Source: UBA826 sp045564655 (lineage in GTDB: Bacteria > Chloroflexota > Dehalococcoidia > Lucifugimonadales > UBA826). From it: a stretch of DNA of 64,000 nucleotides. The stretch covers positions 62,001-126,000 of the forward strand of contig JBJLGX010000001.1 in NCBI GenBank assembly GCA_045564655.1, given 5' to 3'. This document shows positions 27,908 to 36,503 of this stretch, piece after piece (the stretch's first letter is position 1; every line of letters starts with the position of its first letter). The notes beneath the pieces were generated by a model that saw only the letters and a program-made list of their open reading frames with translations, had not been told where the DNA came from and made no database searches. Made by a program: the position numbers and the translations under genes.

Positions 27908-28090
27908 TTGAAAATATTATTGCATCATTCTGAAGCTGTCGATCCAGAGCTTATGGATATGATGATGGATTTTTTGAAACATATATTTGATTTTGATCCC
28001 ATTTTTATTGTTGTCATTATAATTATAGTCATAATAATAATTCCAGTGGTAGGTATTATTATCTTTAATATGTTTACTAAATTAAATTAG
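27908..28090 (+). CDS. Small single-pass membrane protein
   Basis: 60 aa from TTG 27908, chosen because GAGGG lies 5 nt upstream; the frame is open from 27872. The first half is acidic and amphipathic (DPELMDMMMDFLKHIFDFD). The second is a very hydrophobic Ile/Val-rich helix, ending in a short basic tail. It is divergent from the ABC-F gene and ends directly next to the convergent PspAB-like gene. No family recognised. Confidence 0.45.
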   Translation: MKILLHHSEAVDPELMDMMMDFLKHIFDFDPIFIVVIIIIVIIIIPVVGIIIFNMFTKLN

Positions 28091-28648
28091 CTATATTAGG
28101 GCTCCCCACAATGGATACCAATTTATATGGTTTTCAATTGGTATTTTATTAGTCTCTAGCAGATGTCCCAGGTCAAGTTCTAATTCGTGGTTTCGTGTTT
28201 CTTTTCCCGAAGGGATAAAAGGATAGAATTTAGATGTCCTGTAGTTACAAATTATATATGCTTTAGATTCATGGAATTTTGCTATAAAAACAGAACCAAT
28301 CATTTTATCTCCCATATTTAATGTTGCGACATAATTACTGATTTTATCGATTCCTTGAACTAATTGAGGCGAGGTTTCTGTTTTTAATATAGCCCATGTA
28401 ATATTGTGAGAATCATCTTGCAAGTTGAACTCTGTTATTTCATCACTTATAGAAGTATTTGTATAATTCTTAATACCATCATGGAATTTGGTTTGCTGGA
28501 CTATATCTGTTGGTTTTAAAAGTATAGCTCCAGAATTTTTTATAGTAATTTGGGTTGATGATTTTTCTAATTCAATTATATTCATTAATGAATATAATAT
28601 TGGTGATGATTCTTTTTTAGAACTGAAAATATTTTTAAATATATCCAT
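28091..28648 (-). CDS. PspA-associated PspAB-like protein
   Basis: 185 aa. The C-terminal half matches the PspAB family by its sequence of blocks: a segment with SKFYPFIPSGKETRNHELEL, then a loop and the end NWYPLWGA. The family is described as associated with the PspA phage-shock envelope-stress system and is often next to htpX in Actinobacteria and Chloroflexota, as here (15 nt downstream of htpX). No pspA is in the window. The assignment is by recollected family pattern and neighbour. Confidence 0.75.
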   Translation of the reverse strand: MDIFKNIFSSKKESSPILYSLMNIIELEKSSTQITIKNSGAILLKPTDIVQQTKFHDGIKNYTNTSISDEITEFNLQDDSHNITWAILKTETSPQLVQGIDKISNYVATLNMGDKMIGSVFIAKFHESKAYIICNYRTSKFYPFIPSGKETRNHELELDLGHLLETNKIPIENHINWYPLWGALI

Positions 28649-28663
28649 TATGGCTATCCTATT

Positions 28664-29581
28664 TTAACCAATCATACTTTTAATACTTCTTAATCTTTTT
28701 ATTCTTTCTTCTGTGTCTGGATGACTTGACATTAATTTCGCTACAGATTTACCTTGTAATGCAGGGATGATGAAGAATGCGTTTGCATGTTCGACTTGGC
28801 GTAAATCTCGCTCAGGAATTTTAGATATCTGACCACTGATTTTTTGTAATGCGGATGCTAGAGCCATTGGATTACCTGTTATCAAAGCTCCGTCTCGGTC
28901 AGCTGCTAATTCTCTATACCTAGATAGTGCCATTGTAAGTAATTGGCTGATAAAATATATAACTATTATTGATACATACGCTAACATTATCATTAACCAT
29001 ACTTGTCCACCATTTCCTCTTCTCCCTCCTCCCCCAAATCCTCCAAATAAACTCATCCAGAACATCATTTGCATTAAATAGCCAGCTATAACAACTATGA
29101 GGCTGGCCCATGTCATTACTGCAACATCCCTATTTTTAATATGAGCTAACTCATGACCTATAACGCCTTCTAACTCTTGATCCGTTAGTTTGTTCAGTAG
29201 TCCAGTTGTCACAGCAATGGTTGCCTTTTTTTTGTTTCTACCTGTAGCGAAAGCATTAGGGGCTTCTATATCCATAATTGCTATTCTACGAGGTTTGGGT
29301 ATTCCGGCTATTAAAGATAGTCTTGTAACTATCTCATGTAATTTAGGAGCTTCCGATTCAGAAACTTCTTTAGCTCGTGTTGTTTTTAAAACTAGCCAGT
29401 CGGAAAAAAAATATTGAAAAAATACCATTCCAATACCCATTATTAGTACAAATCCAAATGGTAAGCCTGTAAATAAAAGTATTCCAAATAAGGCAATATA
29501 TGTTAGGAATAATAAGAATCCTGTAAAAATCATTCTAAGTGTTAAAGCATGATCTTTACCTATATTATTTTTTAGAGTCAT
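28664..29581 (-). CDS. htpX: HtpX zinc metalloprotease
   Basis: 305 aa. The M48 zinc motif HELAH is at residues 143-147, with the third ligand Glu in the later RELAADRDG segment. Two N-terminal membrane helices (about 15-37 and 40-60) and two after the zinc motif make the usual HtpX topology. A glycine-rich loop of about 15 residues follows the third helix. HtpX degrades damaged inner-membrane proteins under envelope stress. It is followed by the PspAB-like gene and divergent from holB. Confidence 0.95.
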   Translation of the reverse strand: MTLKNNIGKDHALTLRMIFTGFLLFLTYIALFGILLFTGLPFGFVLIMGIGMVFFQYFFSDWLVLKTTRAKEVSESEAPKLHEIVTRLSLIAGIPKPRRIAIMDIEAPNAFATGRNKKKATIAVTTGLLNKLTDQELEGVIGHELAHIKNRDVAVMTWASLIVVIAGYLMQMMFWMSLFGGFGGGGRRGNGGQVWLMIMLAYVSIIVIYFISQLLTMALSRYRELAADRDGALITGNPMALASALQKISGQISKIPERDLRQVEHANAFFIIPALQGKSVAKLMSSHPDTEERIKRLRSIKSMIG

Positions 29582-29637
29582 TTTATATTTCCTATATTTA
29601 ATTTAATATGATTAAATAATATGCTTATTCATTATAT

Positions 29638-29666
29638 TTGGTTTGCATTTTTTAGCATAGTATTAT
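29638..29666 (+). promoter_or_regulatory. Sigma-70-type promoter for holB
   Basis: A -35 TTGGTT (29638-29643) and a -10 TATTAT (29661-29666) are separated by 17 bp. They lie 20 bp before the start ATG (29686), with AAGGAAAGG between. This is close to the consensus in a divergent intergenic region, so it is a reasonable promoter call. Confidence 0.45.
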
Positions 29667-29685
29667 CAAGGAAAGGTTAAAATTA

Positions 29686-30705
29686 ATGTGGCACTCTAAA
29701 GGGCATGACTCAACTATTGATTTTATTAAGAATTCAATAAAATTTAATAGGTTAGCTCATGCCTATTTGATTTCAGGATTTCCATATATAGGAAAGTCAA
29801 CTTTAGCACTTGATATTGCAAGGGCTGTAAATTGTACAGATTTTGCAAAAAATAATATGCCATGTTCAGAATGCAGGAGTTGCATTAGGATATCAACTAA
29901 CAATTATACTGATATTAGTACTTTAGACTTCTTAAATTCTAAATCTTCTCCTATTGAAGAATTAAGGGAAAATTTTCTCACCCAAGTTTATAAAGCCCCG
30001 TATGAGGGTAAATATAAGATTTTCATTATTGAAAATATTGATAAGATGCGTTCAGAACACGCTAATTTATTACTTAAAACATTAGAAGAGCCCCCCGCAT
30101 ACGTAGTGATAATTCTGATTTCTGAAGATTTAACACCTGTCTTAGATACTATTTTATCTAGATGTCAGATATTAGATTTACACCCTACGGCAGATATCTC
30201 TTTATTGAAAAATATTTTCGAAAATTCTTCATCAGATTCTCATCATGATTTAGATCCTGAACTTATTGTGAAATTGTCTAGAGGTAGAATAGGGTGGATT
30301 ATGAGGGTCATTTCGGATCCGACGTTTTTTCTGCATATGCAAAATTTATTTGACGATATGGAAATAGCTATGATGGATTCTTTTGAAGCTAGGCTCAAAT
30401 TTTCAAATACATTGGCAAAGAATTTCAAGAATAAAAATGCGGATGGGTTTTCAGATATAGATATTATGATGACATGGTGGCGGGACGTTATTATGATTAT
30501 TGCAGGGAATGAAGAATCAATTATTAATATAAACAGGTTAGATATTCTAAGAGAAGTTTCTACGAAATTTACTGTTGATCAAGTTATTAATATTATTAAA
30601 ATGTTTGATGCTAGTAAATCTCACCTAAACATTAATGCAAATCCACTATTAGTTTATGATAATTTAATGATAAATATTCCATTAGTACATGAATATAGTA
30701 GATAG
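29686..30705 (+). CDS. holB: DNA polymerase III delta' subunit
   Basis: 339 aa. The AAA+ P-loop is GFPYIGKSTLALDIA near residues 26-40. The zinc module cysteines are in CTDF and CSECRSC (about 45-65). The Walker B region is KIFIIENIDKM, and the sensor-1 block is LLLKTLEEPP. The C-terminal domain is divergent but full length. It belongs to the clamp-loader complex that loads the sliding clamp at the replication fork. DnaX itself can resemble this, but the length and lack of a long C-terminal extension point to delta'. Confidence 0.9.
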   Translation: MWHSKGHDSTIDFIKNSIKFNRLAHAYLISGFPYIGKSTLALDIARAVNCTDFAKNNMPCSECRSCIRISTNNYTDISTLDFLNSKSSPIEELRENFLTQVYKAPYEGKYKIFIIENIDKMRSEHANLLLKTLEEPPAYVVIILISEDLTPVLDTILSRCQILDLHPTADISLLKNIFENSSSDSHHDLDPELIVKLSRGRIGWIMRVISDPTFFLHMQNLFDDMEIAMMDSFEARLKFSNTLAKNFKNKNADGFSDIDIMMTWWRDVIMIIAGNEESIININRLDILREVSTKFTVDQVINIIKMFDASKSHLNINANPLLVYDNLMINIPLVHEYSR

Positions 30706-30710
30706 TTGTT

Positions 30711-31253
30711 TTAAGCTTCCCAAGGTATGAAAGGTTTCCATTCTTCAGCTATATTGCGGTGTTGAAATATATAATATGGATTAGGGGATGGTGATTTAGG
30801 GGTAGATTTAAGATTTAAGTCCGATTCACGCAATGTTAGTCCTGCCTTTTTATGATTACAATCAGGGCATGCAGATACGACGTTTTCCCATACATGTAAA
30901 CCTCCTTTAGATCTAGGCACTACATGGTCAATTGTTAATTGGCGTGTTTTTTTGCTGCAATATTGGCAAGTGAATTTATCTCTATAAAATAATGCTTGAC
31001 GAGATAATCTGCGATTAGTTGTTGGTATTTTAACCATATAGTAAAGTCGTATAACGGCAGGTAACGGAAAACTTATGGAGGTACTTCTAATATTGTAATT
31101 TGAATTTACAATAGATTCAGCTTTCCCCAATCCCATTAGTGCTATTGCTCTTCTTGCTGTACATATATTTAGTGGTTGGTAATTTTGATTGAGTAATAAA
31201 ACAGAAGATGTAACACTATTTTTGTTAGGTTTTTTTTCTCTTATTTCAATCAT
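30711..31253 (-). CDS. HNH endonuclease family protein
   Basis: 180 aa. The core is the HNH motif LTIDHVVPRSKGG, with zinc pairs CQYC before it and CPDC after. An N-terminal domain of about 85 residues (LLLNQNYQPLNICTARRAIALM) is shared by a widespread chromosomal family. These proteins are not linked to introns or restriction systems and their role is unclear. It converges with holB at 5 nt and lies about 25 nt downstream of the M16 peptidase gene. Confidence 0.9.
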   Translation of the reverse strand: MIEIREKKPNKNSVTSSVLLLNQNYQPLNICTARRAIALMGLGKAESIVNSNYNIRSTSISFPLPAVIRLYYMVKIPTTNRRLSRQALFYRDKFTCQYCSKKTRQLTIDHVVPRSKGGLHVWENVVSACPDCNHKKAGLTLRESDLNLKSTPKSPSPNPYYIFQHRNIAEEWKPFIPWEA

Positions 31254-31278
31254 ATATTTGTTATTTTTATTACCAAAT

Positions 31279-33948
31279 TTATTTTAATTTATTCCCATAG
31301 GAATCTGAGTGAATGATAGGAATTCCTAAACTTTCCAGCCCATGTTCTATTTTTTCAATATCGCCTACTATTACAATAGATAAATCTGTGTCAGTAATAT
31401 GTTTTGCGCTTGTATCAATTATAGTGTCATAGTTAATTCTAGATATATCCACCATACGTTTCTTGTAATAGTCAGTAGGCAGACTATAGGCAGATATGTT
31501 TACAAGTTGACTCATTAATTGATTGTTAGTTTCAAATTGAGATGCCATTCCTTTTAATATACTTTGTTTAGCATTTTCAAATTCTGGTTTTGAAATAGGG
31601 TTTACCTCTTTTATTTGAGATATTTCTTTTAATATTTCTACGATAGATTCTTTTGTTACTTCTGTTTGTACACTTCCCCTGCATACCCAGAGTGATGGAT
31701 TGTTATGCCATATGATTGAAGAATAAAATCCATAGCTGTATCCTTTGTCCTGTCTCAAATTCAAATTAAGTCTGCTTGAATAATCTCCACCTAGGATATA
31801 GTTAAATAATGATATGTTGTTATAGTCATTATTGTTTCTAGAAACGGTTTTACTGCCAACTCTTATTATTGATTGAGCTGCTCCTGGATTATCAATTAAA
31901 TATATAGTGTGTTTAGTTGAAGGTAAATTTTGATTAGAAATATTCAAATTGTCTGTGATGGAATTTGATGAAGATACTGAAATTCTATCAAATGATTTTG
32001 CTATGGCATTTTGAGATTTAGATTTGTTTATGTCCCCAACTATTAAAAAAGATACGTTTTCATTTGATTTTATGAATTGTTCATAGTGTTCTCTAACATT
32101 TTCAACATTCAAATTACTTATAGTTTCCTCAAACCCTAGTGCAGGATGTCCGTATTGAGAATCAGATCCGTATATTATGGATCTGATGGCAGTATTGGCC
32201 ACAGAGTCAGGATTGTCATGCAATATAGCTATATCAGCTAATCTCTCATTTTTGATCCTCTCAAAATCGTCTTTAGGAAAAATAGGGTTTTGTAAAATAT
32301 CAGATAATATTTCTAAATTTTTGTCGGTATGTTCAGATAAACCATTTATTGATAGATATGAATATTCTCGAGTTGTTTTTCTTACTTGTTTGCGACCCGA
32401 AAAAATTCAACATCTTCAGCTATTTTTAAGCTAGACCTGTTTTTAGTACCTTCAAATAACATGTCTGTTGTTAGTTTTTGCTAACCCGAAATTTTCGGGA
32501 GTCTCATTAATAATACCTGAATTGATTAATACTCCAATCGATACAATAGGTAATTCGGGTTTTTTCTATTAATAAAATATTTTTTAGGATCTATCTGCTG
32601 TACAACTGGAGGAACAAATTTAACATCTCTAGATTTTTTCAGGAATTATAGTTCTATCAAGACTTATATGTGAAGGTGTTTTAACGTCTCTCGGGTACAC
32701 ATACAACCGGACTAGATTGGAGGATAAAGTTTTTGCCGCTTTTTTTTATATCTTCTGTAGTTATTTCTCACGATACCTATTTATGTCAGTGTTAATAGCA
32801 TAGGGGTCATTAGCCATAATATTATAGAAATTCAGTTGGTCTGCCTTACCCCCCAAATCCACCTGTTTTTTTCTAATCTATGTACTGAATAACTTTCTAT
32901 TCTATTTTTTTGCCCTTACTAATTCTTGTTCTGAGGGGGGCGTTGATGATATCAGATTTAATTCTGACTCTATGATCTCTTCCAAATCTTTTAGAGTATA
33001 GAGAGGATTGGCAGTTGCAATAATATGGAATTCCCCGGATATTTCTTGGCTATGATGATATGCTTCTACATCATGTGCTTTTTGAGACTCGTGAACCATT
33101 TTTTTATGTAATCGCGAACTTTTACCGTCTGCTAATATGATGGATAATATATCTAAAGCAGCTTGTGTTTTTGTGAAATTTGGGACAGTTGGCCAAGCCA
33201 TATAGAGTCTAGGGAATGGCACAGAATCAGATATTTCAATTCTATTATCTCCTATTAGAGTGGAATCCATTCGAGTTATTCTGTCTATATCTTTGCCAGG
33301 TTCTAAATCCCCGAAATAATGTTTTATTTTCTCAAGTACTTTTTTGTGCTCTATGTCTCCTGCAATTGTTATACTCGCATTTGATGGGTGATAAAAGCGT
33401 TTGAAGAAATCTTTGACATCCTTTAAATTGGCATTATCTAGATCTTCTTGAGATCCTATAGTGGGCCAATGGTAAGGATGAGGTGACGGGAATAAAGAAT
33501 CTTGTAGTACGAGATCAGACATACCGTAAGGTCTATTTTCATAACTTTGTCTACGTTCATTTTTCACAACGTCTCTCTGTAAATCAAATCTTTCTTGATC
33601 TAACGCTTCTAACAAGAATCCCATTCTGTCAGATTCAAGCCAAAGCGCAAGATCTAAATAATTGCTGGGAATATTTTCCCAGTAATTTGTTCTATCTGTT
33701 GTAGTTGATCCATTGATGTTAGCGCCTATTTTCTGAAGAGGTTCAAAGTAATCTTTGTTATGGTTTTTAGAACCTTCGAACATTACATGTTCAAAAAGAT
33801 GAGCAAATCCAGTCTTACCAATTTCTTCATTTTTTGATCCTACATGATACCAAACATTAACAGCTATTACGGGTAATGTATTATCAATATGGGTTATAAC
33901 ATTTAATCCATTGTCTAATATGGTTTTTTCAAATGATACTGAAAGCAT
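31279..33948 (-). pseudogene. Two-domain M16 (pitrilysin-type) zinc peptidase, about ten frame breaks
   Basis: The N-terminal piece (32902-33948, 348 aa) has the inverted zinc motif HLFEH at residues 50-54 and NERRQSYENRP downstream, which carries the third ligand. The C-terminal piece (31279-32223, 314 aa) is the second, inactive-type M16 domain. The 680 bp between (32223-32902) encode the missing parts if the frame is changed at ten places from about 32376 to 32910. Nine of these fall in homopolymers of four or more. Read this way the product is one protein of about 885 aa, typical of the fused family. The peptide between the breaks is well conserved in style, so sequence error is likely. 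Confidence 0.82.
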
Positions 33949-33962
33949 AGTTACCTTATTTT

Positions 33963-34376
33963 TTATTTAATTATGAATTTTGAATTAGCAATTATTAAAG
34001 TGATGTCTTCGTCATTTTTGACTGTTATATCACACTCGTAAGTTTTCATATTATCTTCGGTTGATAGATTTGTTATGAATCCTGTTATATATAATTGTAT
34101 GTTTTGTTTCATGATATGTCTAAATATCATATCCATTTTTTTAATTACTATATTGTTGTTGCAGCTGATAAGAAAGTCCGATAATACTATTAGATGCATA
34201 TTGCCTGGAACTATAGAAGTAGGAAATTTCTCATTTTCAGCATGTTTTTCGGAAATAAATCTTTTGAAGGAGTCACGAGAGTCATGAATAGATATGAAAT
34301 TGGCCACGTCTTTTTCAGAAATCATATATTTGAGAGGCCCTATTTGATCACCTAAATGGTATTCGTTTTCTGTCAT
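33963..34376 (-). CDS. MaoC-like hot-dog domain protein (second of a pair)
   Basis: 137 aa, one hot-dog domain. The start (YHLGDQIGPLKYMISEKDVANFISIHDS) and the PTSIVPGNMHL segment are those of MaoC-like hydratases, although the usual catalytic Asp-x4-His is not clear. It is 1 nt downstream of another half-size hot-dog protein. The two may form a heterodimer like other two-subunit MaoC dehydratases. Substrate is probably an enoyl-CoA but is not shown. Confidence 0.65.
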   Translation of the reverse strand: MTENEYHLGDQIGPLKYMISEKDVANFISIHDSRDSFKRFISEKHAENEKFPTSIVPGNMHLIVLSDFLISCNNNIVIKKMDMIFRHIMKQNIQLYITGFITNLSTEDNMKTYECDITVKNDEDITLIIANSKFIIK

Positions 34377-34377
34377 A

Positions 34378-34800
34378 TTAAACTTTTATTTTTACGAATG
34401 ATTCTTTTATGTTTGATACAAGATTACCTGCTTGGCTCTTGAAACTTGTTTCCCATTCTATAAAAACCATTTTTCCTGATCTGCCAGTTTTAGAATATAC
34501 TTTTGACAAGTTTGTTGTGGCGGTTAACGAGTCTCCTATTTTAATATCAGATAAAAAATCTATAGTTTGTCCGGCAAAGAAAAGTGAATTCCCGAATTTA
34601 AGTTTTATATTGGGCCTATTTAGTGAAGGCATAAATAAATTGCATATTTGGACAGGCACAGTCATGAGGGTTTCGGATTCTTTAATTTGACTTCTGATAT
34701 GGCTTATATCGTTAAATTTTCTTATTAGGCCTTCTGTTATTAAAAATGGACCGCTTTCATATTTGATTCCCAATTCATTTTTTTCATATTCTATATTCAT
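34378..34800 (-). CDS. MaoC N-terminal-type hot-dog domain protein (first of a pair)
   Basis: 140 aa. It begins KYESGPFLITEGLIRKFNDI, the helix of the MaoC-dehydratase-N family (PF13452), and later reads KVYSKTGRSGKMVFIEWET, the family's GRSG-M-F block. The domain usually partners a second hot-dog protein, here the next gene with 1 nt between. The pair sits between a PHP-domain gene and the M16 peptidase. Confidence 0.72.
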   Translation of the reverse strand: MNIEYEKNELGIKYESGPFLITEGLIRKFNDISHIRSQIKESETLMTVPVQICNLFMPSLNRPNIKLKFGNSLFFAGQTIDFLSDIKIGDSLTATTNLSKVYSKTGRSGKMVFIEWETSFKSQAGNLVSNIKESFVKIKV

Positions 34801-34822
34801 CTAACCACGTCCGTAGATCATT

Positions 34823-35470
34823 TTAAATAGTATCTTCTATATGTACAGCTTTAAAATATCCTGTTTTTAAAGCTTGGACAAGTTCTTTTTCTGAGGTTAT
34901 GTTAGATTCAAAATATGTCATACATTGGCCTATTGAACTCACTATATGAGAGTCGCTCCCACCAATATTTTTATATTTAAATTTATCGATAAAATTCCGG
35001 GCGCGTTTATGTTCATGAGGCCTATTTGAATAATTTAGTCCCTCTAAAACAGATATTTTATTTAACAAATTTGGACGCGTATCAATATATTCAAATAATC
35101 CAATTCCGTCTCTTCCTGGATGAGCTGGTATAGCTATGGCTGAATTCATCCCACAAATTTCTAGTAGATGCTCTGCATTAAGATTAATATCATTCAAATC
35201 AATAGTATTGCAAATATGTTCATCAATTCCGTAGACTAAGAAATGACCACAATCAGTATCTAATTCTGCTCCTTTTAATATCAAAACATTATATTGTTCA
35301 GATATTTTTGAATAATCTTTCGACAAATCAAATTGTCTGTGCTCTGTTAGCACAAAACCATCTATTGTATAACCTCTACGTCTTAATACATGGACCCATT
35401 TAGCAAATTGTTCAACAGATGCTTTTGAATCATCTGATGCAGTCGAATGGGCGTGTAAGTCTATATACAT
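34823..35470 (-). CDS. PHP-domain metal-dependent phosphoesterase
   Basis: 215 aa. The first PHP motif, DLHAHSTASDDS, is at residues 4-15. TEHRQFD, the Glu in KGAELDTDCGH, AIPAHPGRDGIG and GGSDSHI provide the remaining metal ligands. The family covers histidinol phosphatases, polymerase-associated proofreaders and small nucleotide phosphodiesterases. The substrate is undetermined. It is 12 nt downstream of the 2-hydroxyacid dehydrogenase in the same directon. Confidence 0.88.
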   Translation of the reverse strand: MYIDLHAHSTASDDSKASVEQFAKWVHVLRRRGYTIDGFVLTEHRQFDLSKDYSKISEQYNVLILKGAELDTDCGHFLVYGIDEHICNTIDLNDINLNAEHLLEICGMNSAIAIPAHPGRDGIGLFEYIDTRPNLLNKISVLEGLNYSNRPHEHKRARNFIDKFKYKNIGGSDSHIVSSIGQCMTYFESNITSEKELVQALKTGYFKAVHIEDTI

Positions 35471-35482
35471 ATTTAGGATATG

Positions 35483-36487
35483 CTAATTAGGTTTTATATT
35501 ATGTCTGGCATCCTGAAGGGTTAACACTTCAGGATTCACTATATTGTCTGGCATTTGTCCTTTATAAACTTTCACAACTTCTGAAGCCGCACGTTCTTCT
35601 AATTCTAGGGTAGATTCTTGAGAGAAAAATGCTATGTGTGGAGTTATTATAATATTGTCTAGTTTTAGTAACGGATGGTCTTTTTCAGGAATTGTGTCAA
35701 CCATAACATCTAATCCTGCCCCGCCGATGACACCATTTTTCAGTGCATCGTATAGCGCATCCTCATCAATAAGAGGTCCCCGTGCCGCATTTATTAGGAA
35801 TGCGTCATTTTGCATTATATTTAATTCTTTGGTGCTTATCAGGTTATGTGTCTTAGGAATTAGAGGGGCATGCAAAGTTACAAAGTTTGAAATCTTCAAT
35901 AATTCTTCTAGTGAGACTGACTCTGCTCCCAGATGTGACATTTTTTCTTTATCGATTATAGGGTCATATGCCACAATTTTCATTCCAAATGCAGATGCTT
36001 TTTGGGCAACCATCTGACCTATTCGTCCAAAACCAACAATCCCTAAGACTTTTTCTCGCAATCTCATTATTCGCATAGATAACTTTAAATGACCCCATCC
36101 GTCACTTTTGACTGATTTATCGAATAGGGCAATTTTTCTATTCCAAGTATGAAGTAGCGCTAATACATGGTCAGATACTTCTTCCATACAATAATCAGGC
36201 ACATAGGTGACAGGAATCCCTAATTCGGTTGCTTTCTTAACCGATATATTATCAACCCCTACGCCAAATCGACCTATCACAACGCATTTCTTTGCAGATT
36301 CTATAACTTTATCTGTTACTTGAGCAAAACATGTCATGATTGCGTCAACATCTTTAGATAATCTTATAAGCGTTTCTTCAGAATCGTCTGGAGCAACTAT
36401 TACTTCACCACCTGATTCTTCAATTATTTTCTTTTCAACTTCTATATTTGGCCAAGCATAATCTGTTATTAATACTTTCCAAGTCAT
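35483..36487 (-). CDS. D-isomer 2-hydroxyacid dehydrogenase
   Basis: 334 aa. The Rossmann motif is VGFGRIG (about residue 150). The catalytic triad regions are visible: INAARGPLIDEDAL (Arg), IPEKDHPL (Glu) and ITPHIAFFSQES (His). I chose ATG 36487 because TGGAGG lies 5 nt upstream; an ATG 12 nt earlier would overlap that site. The family reduces 2-keto acids or oxidises 2-hydroxy acids (glyoxylate, phosphoglycerate, hydroxypyruvate). It follows the ASKHA gene by 16 nt. Confidence 0.92.
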   Translation of the reverse strand: MTWKVLITDYAWPNIEVEKKIIEESGGEVIVAPDDSEETLIRLSKDVDAIMTCFAQVTDKVIESAKKCVVIGRFGVGVDNISVKKATELGIPVTYVPDYCMEEVSDHVLALLHTWNRKIALFDKSVKSDGWGHLKLSMRIMRLREKVLGIVGFGRIGQMVAQKASAFGMKIVAYDPIIDKEKMSHLGAESVSLEELLKISNFVTLHAPLIPKTHNLISTKELNIMQNDAFLINAARGPLIDEDALYDALKNGVIGGAGLDVMVDTIPEKDHPLLKLDNIIITPHIAFFSQESTLELEERAASEVVKVYKGQMPDNIVNPEVLTLQDARHNIKPN

Positions 36488-36503
36488 TTTTTCCTCCATA
36501 GTA

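Noticed and set aside
30711..31253. HNH gene as a homing endonuclease or part of a mobile element
   Set aside because: The N-terminal domain is that of a widespread chromosomal family, and no intron, intein or repeat flanks it.
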